From contig JAFNEO010000023.1 in the NCBI GenBank assembly GCA_017886205.1, positions 64,356 through 128,355 on the forward strand: a stretch of DNA of 64,000 nt. Direction: 5' to 3'. Of the stretch, positions 39,658 through 48,869 are shown one piece after another. Position numbers and translations under genes: made by a program. Position 1 is the first letter of the stretch. Each line of letters opens with the position of its first letter. The DNA is from Candidatus Aminicenantota bacterium. GTDB taxonomy: Bacteria; Acidobacteriota; Aminicenantia; Aminicenantales; UBA8522. The notes under the pieces are model-generated. The model made no database searches. It was not told the DNA's origin and was given only the letters and a program-made list of their open reading frames with translations.

Positions 39658-42522
39658 TCACTTCTTCCCGGAGGGGACGAGACGCTTAAGCTCCTCGAAC
39701 CAGTTTTGGACAAGGATCATTTCGGTGACAGGCGTAGGCTTCCTGTTTTCGAACTTGACCATGAGAAATCGTTGCCCGTCGAGGGACAGGTCCCAGCTGC
39801 GTATGGGGTAAGTGCGACCGTATCCGGGTTTCTCAAACAGGAGGTGCGGCTTGCCGGTCGTGAGGCCGCCGTCTGTCCGGACATCCACGACCCACACTTG
39901 ATCCTGCCGTCGATAGAAAAGCTGTTTGCCGTTTCTTGCCCAAAGCGGCTCGCTGCCCCCTTCGCTGGATACGTGCTGCTTCATGCCTGGACCGGGGTAA
40001 GGCCGGACATAAACTTCCTGGCGATTTGACTCATCGGATGTGTAAGCCATCCAGCGACCGTCGGGCAAGAACTCTGGATACCACTCTTCGTATTGCGAAT
40101 TCAGGAACGGCGTCACGCGTCCTGAGCGGACGTCCAGCATAGCGATGTCGGCACCCGTATCCGGGTGGATATCCACGAAAGCGAGCGTTTTCCCGTCCGA
40201 AGACCATGATCCCGGGCGTTGACCGTATTCGCTTGTTGTCAGGCGCTCCATCGGTGAGCTTCCATCGTAAGGTTGCCAGAATAGGTTATCTGCCCTGGAT
40301 TTTCCCAATGAGAATAGCAGCCGATTACCGTCGGGAGTCCAGATCGTATAGAAAGCCCATCCCTCGCCGGTCAGCCGACTGTTCGTGCCTCTGGCCAAGT
40401 CATACACATAGACCTGGAACTCTGGACCCGCAGCTGTGTAGGCTACTCTCTGGCCATCAGGAGAAAGACGCGGAGAGAAGTTGAAAGGGAACTGCAAGGC
40501 TGCGGCCGGCTGCTCTATTCCTCTCTGATCCACCCATACGAGCGAATTGCTTGGGGGCGGAGGGACGCCGCCTGGCGCATAAATGAGCGACCCGGTGTCA
40601 GAGATGCCGAGCTGACCGGCGCCAGTGTGATGTCCGGCAAAAGTTAAACCGAAGGCCTGCATGACGTTTTCCACGAGCGCGACCGGTTGGCCGATGACCT
40701 CCAGCTTAGCCAGATCAAATCGCACGGCCATGAGCGTCCCCTGCCTCAAGAAAACAAGGTGTCCCGTGGGTAAGTACCTGGCATCTGCCGCGTCCTCAAA
40801 CAGGACACGCCACTCGCCGGTATCGAGTCGGAGCAGAGCAAGCCAGGGTTTCGGATCAAAATGGTACTTCATTACGGTGAACAGCACGGCCTTCCCATTG
40901 GGAAGCCAGGATGGCAGACGGTGGCTGGACTCGTCCCGCTTCGGATCAGGCGTGGTTAACGTCTCGGGCTTCCCGCCCTCAGCCGATACCCTTGAAAGCC
41001 CGGTGCCATATCCATCTGTAAACACAATGCTGTTATCACGACCCCAATTCGCACCATAAAGAGCTGAAGCGTCGCACAAAGTACTCGGGACACCGCCCTC
41101 AACGAGAACCTTCTTCAACTTACCGTCTGCCCAGAATCCCACCCAGCGGCTTTCGGGCGACAGGAAGGGACTAGTACCCCCTTCTGTTCCAGCAATGGGT
41201 TTAGCTGCCGATTGGTCCATTCTCCGCAGGTACAACTGAGGCTTTACCTGAGGGCCGGGATTCTCCTCGATCGCGCTGTAGACGATAAACTTGCCGTCGC
41301 AGGAAACGGCCACAGCAGTTCGGCCGGGACGCTCCATGTCCCTGGCCTGGCCTTCCAGTCGGTGACCCGGCTCGAGCTTGATGATTGACGAGACCACCGA
41401 AAACGAAGGAGAAGGAGCAGGCCGAATATACCTCATGAACGTCGGGCCAATGAGGATGCCAATTAAAAGCGCAAGAGCCGTACCGGCAACCAGCCATAGA
41501 AGCGAGGGCCGCCGAGATGCTTTTACGGTTTCAGAGGGATAAATCGCGGACTCTCCGAGCTCGATGCGGGCATCGGCGATGTCACGCAGGCGGTCCCTGG
41601 GGTCTTTCTGCAGGCACCGGTGCAGGACGGCCCGCACGCTTCCAGGCGTGCCGGCGGGAAGCGAATCCCAGCCGGGCTCACCCCTGAGAATGGCGGCGAT
41701 GCTTTCCGTCACCGTGTCGCCCAGGAAGGGGCGCTTCCCGGTTAGACACTCAAAGAGAATACAGCCGAAGGCCCAGATGTCCGCCCGCTTGTCGACCGGC
41801 CTTCCCGTAGCCTGCTCCGGACTCATGTAGGCGGCAGTCCCAAGAATTACACCCGGCTCTGTCATATCCGCCGTAATAGTCGGGGATTTGCCGATATCGA
41901 CCTCGGAAGTCTGGCCGTGAAAAGCTTTCGCCAGTCCGAAATCCAGGATCTTGACCTTCCTCTCCGGTGTGATTTTAACGTTCGAGGGCTTGAGGTCGCG
42001 GTGGATTATTCCTTTCTCATGGGCGCCTTCAAGCCCTTCGGCGATCTGGCGACAGACCTCGAGGGTTTCTTCGAGGGAGATTGCGCCCCGGCTCAGCCGC
42101 TCGGCCAAAGTCTCGCCTTCTACAAGCTCGAGGACAAGAAACCGCTTCCCGTCGGCCTCTTCAACTCCGTAGATGGCGGCGATATTCGGATGATTGAGGG
42201 AGGCGAGAACCCTGGCCTCACGCTCGAAGCGGGCCAGCCTCTCTGGGTCGGCAGTGAAAACTTCCGGCAGGACTTTTATGGCGACCTTGCGGGCGAGTTT
42301 CGTGTCCTCGGCCTCATAGACAACTCCCATGCCGCCGCGGCCGATCTCTTCGAGAACGCGGTACTTTCCAGCAACAAGGCTTCCTTCAGACAGGACATAA
42401 GCCGGCGATTCGAGCGTTTTTGTCAGGGCAGGAGGCTGGCCAGCCTGTATGAGCGCCGTGGCGCAGTTGCTGCAGAACCGCGCCGTATCCGTGTTATCAG
42501 AGTGACACTTTGGGCACTTCAT
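39658..42522 (-). CDS. Zinc-ribbon Ser/Thr kinase with TolB/WD40-like sensor domain, copy 1
   Basis: 954 residues. N-terminal zinc ribbon MKCPKCHSDN...RFCSNC (1-20), kinase about 55-325: glycine loop GRGGMGVVYE (61-70), AIKVLPE with the ATP Lys near 83, HRDLKPSN (174), DFGLAK (194) and AYMSPEQATG. A transmembrane helix at about 341-362 is followed by ~590 residues of repeated beta-propeller blades (PDGNRLLFSLG, PDGQRVAYTA, PDGRWMAYTSDES). Catalytic residues are intact. It lies 38 bases after a close paralogue on the same strand and probably shares its promoters. Likely senses something outside the membrane and phosphorylates cytoplasmic targets (inference). Confidence 0.92.
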   Translation of the reverse strand: MKCPKCHSDNTDTARFCSNCATALIQAGQPPALTKTLESPAYVLSEGSLVAGKYRVLEEIGRGGMGVVYEAEDTKLARKVAIKVLPEVFTADPERLARFEREARVLASLNHPNIAAIYGVEEADGKRFLVLELVEGETLAERLSRGAISLEETLEVCRQIAEGLEGAHEKGIIHRDLKPSNVKITPERKVKILDFGLAKAFHGQTSEVDIGKSPTITADMTEPGVILGTAAYMSPEQATGRPVDKRADIWAFGCILFECLTGKRPFLGDTVTESIAAILRGEPGWDSLPAGTPGSVRAVLHRCLQKDPRDRLRDIADARIELGESAIYPSETVKASRRPSLLWLVAGTALALLIGILIGPTFMRYIRPAPSPSFSVVSSIIKLEPGHRLEGQARDMERPGRTAVAVSCDGKFIVYSAIEENPGPQVKPQLYLRRMDQSAAKPIAGTEGGTSPFLSPESRWVGFWADGKLKKVLVEGGVPSTLCDASALYGANWGRDNSIVFTDGYGTGLSRVSAEGGKPETLTTPDPKRDESSHRLPSWLPNGKAVLFTVMKYHFDPKPWLALLRLDTGEWRVLFEDAADARYLPTGHLVFLRQGTLMAVRFDLAKLEVIGQPVALVENVMQAFGLTFAGHHTGAGQLGISDTGSLIYAPGGVPPPPSNSLVWVDQRGIEQPAAALQFPFNFSPRLSPDGQRVAYTAAGPEFQVYVYDLARGTNSRLTGEGWAFYTIWTPDGNRLLFSLGKSRADNLFWQPYDGSSPMERLTTSEYGQRPGSWSSDGKTLAFVDIHPDTGADIAMLDVRSGRVTPFLNSQYEEWYPEFLPDGRWMAYTSDESNRQEVYVRPYPGPGMKQHVSSEGGSEPLWARNGKQLFYRRQDQVWVVDVRTDGGLTTGKPHLLFEKPGYGRTYPIRSWDLSLDGQRFLMVKFENRKPTPVTEMILVQNWFEELKRLVPSGKK

Positions 42523-42560
42523 AGATCGCTAACCTCATCTTTTTTTAGCAGCACGCATTC

Positions 42561-45428
42561 TCATTTCTTCCCCGTGGGGACGAGGCGCTTGAGTTCCTCG
42601 AACCAGTTCTGGACGAGGACCATTTCGGTGGCTGGCGAAGGCTTCCTTTGCTCTCCCTTGACCATGAGGAATCGCTGCGAGTCGAGGGACAGATCATAGG
42701 CGCGTATGGGGTTACCAGAACTGTATCCGGGTTTCTCGAAAAGCAGGCGCGGCTTGGTGGCCGCGAAGCCGCCGTCTGTCCGGACATCCACGACCCACAC
42801 TTGATCCTGCCGTCGATAGAAAAGCTGTTTGCCGTTTCTTGCCCACAGAGGGTCTCTGCCCCCTTCGCTCGATACCTGTTGCTTCATACCCGGACCGGGG
42901 AAGGCCCGGACGTAGACCTCGTCGCGCTTTGACTCATCGGATGTATAGGCTATCCACCGACCGTCGGGCGAGAAATCGGGGAATGTCTCATCGAATTGCG
43001 AATTCAGGAACGGCGTCACGCGCCCTGAGGGGACGTCCAGCACAGCAATGTCGCTGCCGGTATCTGCGTGCCCTTCTACCAGAGCGACCGTTTTCCTATC
43101 CGAAGACCATGAGCCCGGCCATTGTTCGGATTCACTTGTTGTTAGGCGCTCCATCGGTGAGCTTCCATCGTAAGGCTGCCAGAACAGGCTAAATGTCCGT
43201 GATTTTTTCCAACCGAAAAGAAGCCGTTTTCCGTCGGGGGTCCAGATCGGACGGATAGCCATTCCCTCGCCCGTCAGCCGACTGTTCGTGCCTCTAACTA
43301 AGTCATACACATAGACCTGGTACTCTCGTCCCACAGTTGTGTAGGCAATTCTCTGGCCATCAGGCGAAAGACGCGGTGCGAAAAAAGGGAACTGCAGGGC
43401 CATGACCGGCTGCTCTGTTCCTCTCTGATCCACCCACACGAGCGAAGCCTTTTGGTCCGGAACGATGCCGCCTGCCGCATAGATGAGCGACCCTGTATCA
43501 GAGATGCCGAACTGACCAGCGGCCGTATTGCGGAAGGCGGACCGGTGGAAGGCTTGCATGACGTTTTCCACGAGCGCGACGGGTTGCCCGATGACCTCCA
43601 ACCTGGCCAGGTCAAACCGCACGGCCATAAGCGTCCCCTGCCTAAGGAAAATCAGGTGTCCCGTGGGAACGTACCTGGCATCGGCGGCGTCCTGTAACAG
43701 GATATGCCACTCGCGGGTATCGAGCCGGAGCAGAGCCAGCCAGGGTTGTCGATCAAAGCCGTGTCTCATTATGGTGAACAGCACGGTCTTCCCATTGGGA
43801 AGCCAGGATGGAAGACGGTGGCTTGCCTCCTCCCGCTTCGGGTCAGGCTTGGTCAGGGTCTCGGGCTTCCCGCCCTCAGCAGAAACCCTTGAGAGTCCCG
43901 TGCCCAATCCGTCTGTAAACACAATGCCGTTATCGCGACCCCAATTCGCGCCATTGAGAATTGAAGCGTCGCACAAAGTGCCCGGGACACCACCTTCGAC
44001 GGGAACCTTCTTCAACTTGCCGTCCGGCGCGACCCAGAAACCCACCCATCGGTTGTCAGGCGAGAGGAAGGGATTGATCCCCCCCTCCGTACCGGCGATG
44101 GGCTTGGCTTCCGATTGGTCCATTCTTCGCAGGAACAACCGAGGCATCGCCTGAGGGCCGGGATTCTCCTCGATGGCGCTGTAGACGACGAACCTTCCGT
44201 CGCTCGAAATGGCCATAGCAGTTCGACTCGGGCGCTCCATCTCCGTGGCCTCGCGCACGCCGTCCAACCAGTGACCCGGCTCGATCTTGATGGTTGACGT
44301 GGCCACTGAAGGGGAAGGAGTGGACCGGGGAGGCCAGATCAGCAATCGGCCGATGAGTATGCCAGCGAGGAGCATGACAACCGCACCAGCAGCCAACCAC
44401 GGAAGTGAGAATCTCTGGCGAGCGGCTACTGATTCGGAGGGATAACCCACCGGCGCTTCGATTTCGAGCCGGGCATCGCCGACGTCGCGCAGGCGAAGAC
44501 GTGGATCTTTTTGCAGGCACCGGCGCAGGACGACTCGCACGTTTCCAGGCGTGCCGGCAGGAAGCGAATCCCAGTCGGGTTCGCCTCTGAGAATAGCGGC
44601 GAGGCTCTCCGTGACCGTTGCGCCGAGGAAGGGGCGCTTCCCGGTCAGACACTCAAAAAGAATGCAGCCGAAGGCCCAGATGTCCGCCCGTTTGTCGACC
44701 GGCCTCCCCGTAGCCTGCTCCGGACTCATGTAGGCGGCCGTGCCAAGAATCACCCCCGGCTCCGTCATATCAGCGGTAATGGTCGGGGACTTGCTGATAT
44801 TAACCCCGGAAGTCTGGTCATGGAGTGCTTTTGCCAGCCCGAAGTCCAGGATCTTGACCTTCCTCTCAGGTGTGATTTTAACGTTCGAAGGCTTGAGGTC
44901 GCGGTGAATTATGCCTTTCTCATGGGCCCCCTCAAGCCCTTCGGCGATCTGGCCGCAGACCTCCAAGGTTTCTTCAAGGGAGAGGGCTCCTCGGCTCAGC
45001 CGCTCGGCTAAATCCTCGCCTTCGACAAGCTCCAGGACAAGGAAGCGCTTGCCGTCGGCTTCTTCAACTCCGTAGATGGCGGCAATATTCGGATGATTGA
45101 GGGAGGCGAGGACTCTGGCTTCGCGCTCAAATCGGGCCAGCCTTTCCGGGTCTTGGGTGAAGACTTCTGGCAGGACCTTGATGGCGACTTTGCGGCCAAG
45201 TTTCGTGTCCTCTGCCTCGTAGACAACACCCATTCCGCCTCGGCCAATCTCTTCGGTGATGCGATACTTTCCAGCGATAAGGCTTCCTTCAGAAAGGACA
45301 TAGGCCGGCGATTCGAGCGTTTTTGTCAAGGCTGCAAGAGGCTGGCCAGCCTGTATGAGCGCCGTGGCGCAGTTCCCGCAAAACCGGGAGGTGTCAGGAT
45401 TATCAGAGTAACACTTTGGGCATTTCAT
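42561..45428 (-). CDS. Zinc-ribbon Ser/Thr kinase with TolB/WD40-like sensor domain, copy 2
   Basis: 955 residues, near-identical in layout to the downstream copy: zinc ribbon MKCPKCYSDN...RFCGNC, kinase with GRGGMGVVYE, HRDLKPSN and DFGLAK, transmembrane helix at about 342-362 (LPWLAAGAVVMLLAGILIG), then a propeller region ending EELKRLVPTGKK. The kinase half is almost the same as in copy 1, whereas the juxtamembrane and propeller parts differ at many positions, as expected if the sensor domain diverges faster after tandem duplication. Two tandem promoter-like elements lie upstream at 45460-45593. Confidence 0.92.
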   Translation of the reverse strand: MKCPKCYSDNPDTSRFCGNCATALIQAGQPLAALTKTLESPAYVLSEGSLIAGKYRITEEIGRGGMGVVYEAEDTKLGRKVAIKVLPEVFTQDPERLARFEREARVLASLNHPNIAAIYGVEEADGKRFLVLELVEGEDLAERLSRGALSLEETLEVCGQIAEGLEGAHEKGIIHRDLKPSNVKITPERKVKILDFGLAKALHDQTSGVNISKSPTITADMTEPGVILGTAAYMSPEQATGRPVDKRADIWAFGCILFECLTGKRPFLGATVTESLAAILRGEPDWDSLPAGTPGNVRVVLRRCLQKDPRLRLRDVGDARLEIEAPVGYPSESVAARQRFSLPWLAAGAVVMLLAGILIGRLLIWPPRSTPSPSVATSTIKIEPGHWLDGVREATEMERPSRTAMAISSDGRFVVYSAIEENPGPQAMPRLFLRRMDQSEAKPIAGTEGGINPFLSPDNRWVGFWVAPDGKLKKVPVEGGVPGTLCDASILNGANWGRDNGIVFTDGLGTGLSRVSAEGGKPETLTKPDPKREEASHRLPSWLPNGKTVLFTIMRHGFDRQPWLALLRLDTREWHILLQDAADARYVPTGHLIFLRQGTLMAVRFDLARLEVIGQPVALVENVMQAFHRSAFRNTAAGQFGISDTGSLIYAAGGIVPDQKASLVWVDQRGTEQPVMALQFPFFAPRLSPDGQRIAYTTVGREYQVYVYDLVRGTNSRLTGEGMAIRPIWTPDGKRLLFGWKKSRTFSLFWQPYDGSSPMERLTTSESEQWPGSWSSDRKTVALVEGHADTGSDIAVLDVPSGRVTPFLNSQFDETFPDFSPDGRWIAYTSDESKRDEVYVRAFPGPGMKQQVSSEGGRDPLWARNGKQLFYRRQDQVWVVDVRTDGGFAATKPRLLFEKPGYSSGNPIRAYDLSLDSQRFLMVKGEQRKPSPATEMVLVQNWFEELKRLVPTGKK

Positions 45429-45459
45429 GGCCAGATGACCCCATCAACTGCATGGCCAA

Positions 45460-45488
45460 AGAATAATGCCCTTAGGGAGAGAAGTCAA
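45460..45488 (-). promoter_or_regulatory. Promoter-like element P1 for the kinase pair
   Basis: Minus strand: TTGACT (45488-45483), 17-base spacer, TATTCT (45465-45460). Same boxes and spacing as the element at 45565-45593, from which it appears duplicated. It lies 32 bases before the kinase start. Confidence 0.6.
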
Positions 45489-45564
45489 CCGGTGATGACC
45501 CATCTGCCTCGCCAGGCATCTTGGACACTCCATTCCCCTTTTCTCTTCATCAGCGGTTGACGGA

Positions 45565-45593
45565 AGAATATCGAGCTAGAGGAGAGGAGTCAA
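45565..45593 (-). promoter_or_regulatory. Promoter-like element P2, duplicate of P1
   Basis: Minus strand: TTGACT (45593-45588), 17-base spacer, TATTCT (45570-45565). Hexamers are identical to P1, and both spacers begin with a CTCTCC-like stretch. It overlaps no gene and sits just after the RelE-type toxin gene. Confidence 0.55.
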
Positions 45594-45607
45594 CAACAAT
45601 CGTGCCC

Positions 45608-45919
45608 TTAGGTTAACCTCTGAATTGTCTTCTTTTTGATCGCGCCCCGACTCTCGAACAGGAGGATTTCAATAGAAGAGCTCTCCGGAAGTAGCCTGAA
45701 GTACAGCCGATACTCGCCTATGCGCAGCCGGTATATGTTGAATTTTCCTTGAATTTTCTTGACATCGCCTTGATATGGATTGGCCTGGAGTTCGTCAAGC
45801 CGAAGGAGCACCTTTTCTTGAAGCTCTGGATCGAGGCTCTCTATCTTTGCGGCTGCTGTTCTGGCGATCCTGGTGATGGTCCATGGGCCAATTTCGGAGC
45901 TTCCGTTTGAGCTCTTCAA
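45608..45919 (-). CDS. RelE/ParE-type toxin
   Basis: 103 residues. From PWTITRIARTAAAKIESLDPE onward it follows the RelE fold: KVLLRLDELQANPYQGDVKKIQGKF, then YRLRIGEYRLYFRLLP and a strand with EILLFESRG. Such toxins cleave mRNA on the ribosome (RelE) or poison gyrase (ParE); the class is not decided. The only start codon is TTG at 45919, without a Shine-Dalgarno, and it lies 125 bases inside the antitoxin frame. Translational coupling or frameshifting from the antitoxin may be needed, or the locus may be decaying. Confidence 0.75.
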   Translation of the reverse strand: MKSSNGSSEIGPWTITRIARTAAAKIESLDPELQEKVLLRLDELQANPYQGDVKKIQGKFNIYRLRIGEYRLYFRLLPESSSIEILLFESRGAIKKKTIQRLT

Positions 45920-46139
45920 GGGTGAGATATTCCCCTCGTTGGATTTCCCCGATCGCCGCTTCGATCTTGGTCCATTCCCCGGCGCTCGCTTTCACGCTCG
46001 GCAGCTCTTCCTTGATAAGATTTCGAATAAGCTCCCGGACCTTTCCGGTCTTGCTGAAGCCTCTTTCTTTACAGATCGTGTCAAACGCCGCATATTCCTC
46101 ATAGGATAGACGAAGGCAAAGATTTTTATTCTCACTCAT
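45795..46139 (-). CDS. Antitoxin partner of the RelE-type toxin
   Basis: 114 residues as annotated. Residues 1-~85 read as an antitoxin: LCLRLSYEEYAAFDTICKE, KTGKVRELIRNLIKEELPSV, EIQRGEYLTLEELKRKLRNW. After residue 85 the sequence becomes basic and low-complexity (PMDHHQDRQNSSRKDREPRS), exactly where the toxin domain begins in another frame, so the original antitoxin probably ended there. ATG start. Promoter candidate at 46193-46221. Confidence 0.7.
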   Translation of the reverse strand: MSENKNLCLRLSYEEYAAFDTICKERGFSKTGKVRELIRNLIKEELPSVKASAGEWTKIEAAIGEIQRGEYLTLEELKRKLRNWPMDHHQDRQNSSRKDREPRSRASRKGAPSA

Positions 46140-46192
46140 CGGCGCTCCTCAAGCCTGGGGCAGAAAACTATAAGACGCATTATTATGCATTA

Positions 46193-46221
46193 ATATTACT
46201 GCTTATACACGCAAAAATCAA
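46193..46221 (-). promoter_or_regulatory. Candidate promoter of the RelE-type locus
   Basis: Minus strand: TTGATT (46221-46216), 17-base spacer, TAATAT (46198-46193). AT-rich palindromic words (TTAATGCATAATAATGC) follow directly and could be the operator for antitoxin autoregulation. Confidence 0.5.
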
Positions 46222-46333
46222 GTCCGCGATTATCGGGGAAAGTATCAGATTGTTTTAGGGAATCGGCAGGAGATATGCCTGCCCCTAGGGTTGAGAGATC
46301 GAACCAAATGCAGTGGATCAATCGCTGGACGTG

Positions 46334-47584
46334 TCAGGCCCTCTTCGGGTTCCAGGTTCCCTTCGCCACGGCTGGGATGAAGTTGGCCAGGCCGGGCGGC
46401 GGGAAGGGGAGGGTCTTTTCCCTTTCGGCGCTCATGTAAGCGGTCATCAGGAGCTCGGTCACGTTGAGGCCATCATCGAAATTCTCACTCGGCCGCACAC
46501 CTTTGAGAAAGGACTTGACCATGTGACGGTTCTCTCCCGTGTAGCCGTACTCGTTCTCCTCGTCGCTTACGACCGGCATGAGGCCGACCTCGGCGTTCTG
46601 CTTCTCGACCAGGTCCTCGCCGGCCTTTCCCTTGACTTTGCGGCTGAAGAAGACCTTGAGCCCGGCATCGAGGCTGTTGATCTGGAGGGCGTACTCGGGG
46701 CCGAGAAGTTCCATGCTCAGCCGCAACCCTGCGCCGACGTAACACCACGAGGTTGTCGTCTCGACCACAACGATGTTTCCCTTTTCATCCTTGTATTCGA
46801 CGAGAGATCGGGCAAAATCCTCGGCCGGCCGCTTGAGATAGTCGGTTTTTCCGCCGCTCCTGTCCCACAGGGATTTGGCATAATCGGGGATCTGCCATTT
46901 AAGACAGGACGCATAAGCAGTTATTTTGGTTGGAGTCAGAGCGGTTCGTGGCGCGCCAGGCGGCGTGAGCATGAAACGCGCCACCTCGACGGAATGACAC
47001 ATCATGTCGTTGAGGACGCCCCCTCCCTGGAGTGATCCCTCCCAGAACCAGGGCATGTGCGGGCCGCTGTGCTCCTCGGCGGCGCGGGCCAGGTAAGGAC
47101 GTCCGGTGAGGGTGGCCCCGCGCGCCCAGACGATGGCCCGGCCCCTTACGACGGCCGGCGCAAAGACCTGATTCTCGAGATAGCCGTCGAGTAGCTTCGC
47201 CTTCCGGGCCAGTTCCAGCATCCGGTGGGCTTCCTTGACGTTCCGTCCGAGCGGCTTTTCGCAGCAGACGCCGACGATCTCTCCCTTTCCTGTCTCGAGG
47301 GCCTGGACGACCTCCTCCATGACCTCGATCCGGGTGAAGTTCGGGGCCGAGATCCAGACGGCGTCGATCTTCGGGTCGGAGACCAGATCGGTGATGGACT
47401 TGTAGGCTTTGGCCTCACCCACCTCGAGCTTCCGGGCAATCCCGGCCGCCTCCTCGGCCCGCTTCCTGTCTGGGTCGAAAACCCCAAGAATATCGGCGTT
47501 CCGGACACCAACCCAGGAGCGGATATGGAACCTGGCGTTGAACCCGCCGCCAATGATTCCGACTCCCAACGTCTTTTTCTTCAT
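46334..47584 (-). CDS. Gfo/Idh/MocA-family oxidoreductase
   Basis: 416 residues from the ATG at 47584, which has GGGAGGT upstream. The NAD(P)-binding Rossmann fold starts at GVGIIGGGFNARFHIRSW. The EKP motif typical of the family is CCEKPLGRNVKEA (about 114). The C-terminal alpha/beta domain has GSLQGGGVLNDMMCHSVEVARF, in which the His is the usual catalytic one. Family members oxidise sugars, inositols and related compounds, and some carry out anaerobic redox elimination steps. The substrate is unknown. It stands alone, divergent from the isocitrate-dehydrogenase-type gene. Confidence 0.9.
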   Translation of the reverse strand: MKKKTLGVGIIGGGFNARFHIRSWVGVRNADILGVFDPDRKRAEEAAGIARKLEVGEAKAYKSITDLVSDPKIDAVWISAPNFTRIEVMEEVVQALETGKGEIVGVCCEKPLGRNVKEAHRMLELARKAKLLDGYLENQVFAPAVVRGRAIVWARGATLTGRPYLARAAEEHSGPHMPWFWEGSLQGGGVLNDMMCHSVEVARFMLTPPGAPRTALTPTKITAYASCLKWQIPDYAKSLWDRSGGKTDYLKRPAEDFARSLVEYKDEKGNIVVVETTTSWCYVGAGLRLSMELLGPEYALQINSLDAGLKVFFSRKVKGKAGEDLVEKQNAEVGLMPVVSDEENEYGYTGENRHMVKSFLKGVRPSENFDDGLNVTELLMTAYMSAEREKTLPFPPPGLANFIPAVAKGTWNPKRA

Positions 47585-47608
47585 GTTCGACCTCCCGTAA
47601 TTGCGCTC

Positions 47609-47637
47609 ATTGTATTGATTTTGGATAATGGAGTAAA
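47609..47637 (-). promoter_or_regulatory. Promoter of the Gfo/Idh/MocA gene
   Basis: Minus strand: TTTACT (47637-47632), 17-base spacer, TACAAT (47614-47609). Four and five matches to consensus. Initiation near 47602 leaves a leader of about 18 bases that contains the ribosome site. Confidence 0.55.
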
Positions 47638-47739
47638 GACGCCAAAAGAAAAATGGGCAAAAATGAGGACGGTTCCATTTATCTTTCTCTTTTCGGGTAA
47701 ATATGCTACATTTTTTGCTGTCCATGAAAGGAGCTGAAC

Positions 47740-48855
47740 ATGGCCAAACACAAGATCGCAGTCCTGCCGGGTGACGGAGTCGGGAGAGACGTCATAGAGG
47801 CAGCTATGACGGTCCTCAACAAGCTGGCCGTCGATGCCGAGTACATCTACGGGGACATCGGCTGGGAATTTTGGCGCAAGGAAGGGAACGCCCTGCCCGA
47901 CCGCACCATCAAGATGCTCAAGGAGACAGATTGCTGCCTCTTCGGGGCCATCACCTCGAAGCCCAAAGCAGACGCCGCGGCCGAGCTCGATCCATCACTT
48001 CGGGGCAAGGGGCTTTCCTATTTCAGCCCGATCGTCCGGCTCCGCCAGGAGTTCGACCTCTATACAAACCTCAGGCCCTGTAAAGCCTACCCGGGAAACC
48101 CGCTCAACTACCGGGAGAATATCGACCTGGTGATCTTCCGGGAGAACACCGAGGGCATGTACGCCGGAGTCGAGTTCCATCCGCTGCCCCAGACCGTACG
48201 GGACGCTCTGCTCATCCATCCCAAGATGAAAGCCTTCAAGGACACCCCGCTCAACGAAATCGCCATTTCCACCCGTATCATGACCAAGAAAGGCTGCAGC
48301 CGGATCGTCCGGGCGGCCTTCGAATATGCCCGCAAGAACAAGCGGCGTTCCGTGACCATCGTCGAGAAGCCGAACGTGCTGCGGGAGACGGGCGGCCTGA
48401 TGCTGGGCATTGCCCGCGATATCGCCAAGGAATACCCTGAGGTCCCGCTCAAAGAAGCCAATATCGATGCCATGTGCATGTGGCTGGTCAAGAACCCCCA
48501 CGATTATGACGTGCTGGTCGCCGAGAACCTCTTCGGCGACATCATCTCCGACCTGAGCGCCCAGCTCGTCGGCGGACTGGGATTCGCCTCGGCCGGGAAC
48601 ATCAGCGACAAGTACGGAGTCTTCGAGCCGACCCACGGGTCGGCGCCGAAATACACCGGGATGTACAAAGTCAACCCCCTCGCCACCTTCCTGGCCGCCA
48701 AGATGATGCTCGAATGGCTGGGCGAGTCCGAAAAGGGAAGGCGCCTGGAAGAGGCCATCGCCGCGGTCATCAAGGAAGGGAAAGTCCGTACCTACGACAT
48801 GGGCGGCACTTCTACAACCCTGGATGTCGGCCGCGCCGTAGCGGACAAACTCTGA
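47740..48855 (+). CDS. NAD(P)-dependent isocitrate dehydrogenase-type beta-decarboxylating dehydrogenase
   Basis: 371 residues. The family start KIAVLPGDGVGRDVIEAAM is followed by the Arg-rich substrate segment LYTNLRPCKAYPGNP and FRENTEGMYAGVEF (about 132-145). The RENTEG motif is typical of isocitrate and homoisocitrate dehydrogenases, whereas LeuB has RELTGG, so a leucine role is unlikely. Metal-site residues are in NLFGDIISDLSAQLVG and the nucleotide site in EPTHGSAPKYTG. The ATG has AAGGAG upstream. It precedes isomerase pair 2 by 14 bases, so citrate to 2-oxoglutarate is a plausible joint reaction. Confidence 0.87.
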   Translation: MAKHKIAVLPGDGVGRDVIEAAMTVLNKLAVDAEYIYGDIGWEFWRKEGNALPDRTIKMLKETDCCLFGAITSKPKADAAAELDPSLRGKGLSYFSPIVRLRQEFDLYTNLRPCKAYPGNPLNYRENIDLVIFRENTEGMYAGVEFHPLPQTVRDALLIHPKMKAFKDTPLNEIAISTRIMTKKGCSRIVRAAFEYARKNKRRSVTIVEKPNVLRETGGLMLGIARDIAKEYPEVPLKEANIDAMCMWLVKNPHDYDVLVAENLFGDIISDLSAQLVGGLGFASAGNISDKYGVFEPTHGSAPKYTGMYKVNPLATFLAAKMMLEWLGESEKGRRLEEAIAAVIKEGKVRTYDMGGTSTTLDVGRAVADKL

Positions 48856-48869
48856 CAGGAGCATTGGGG

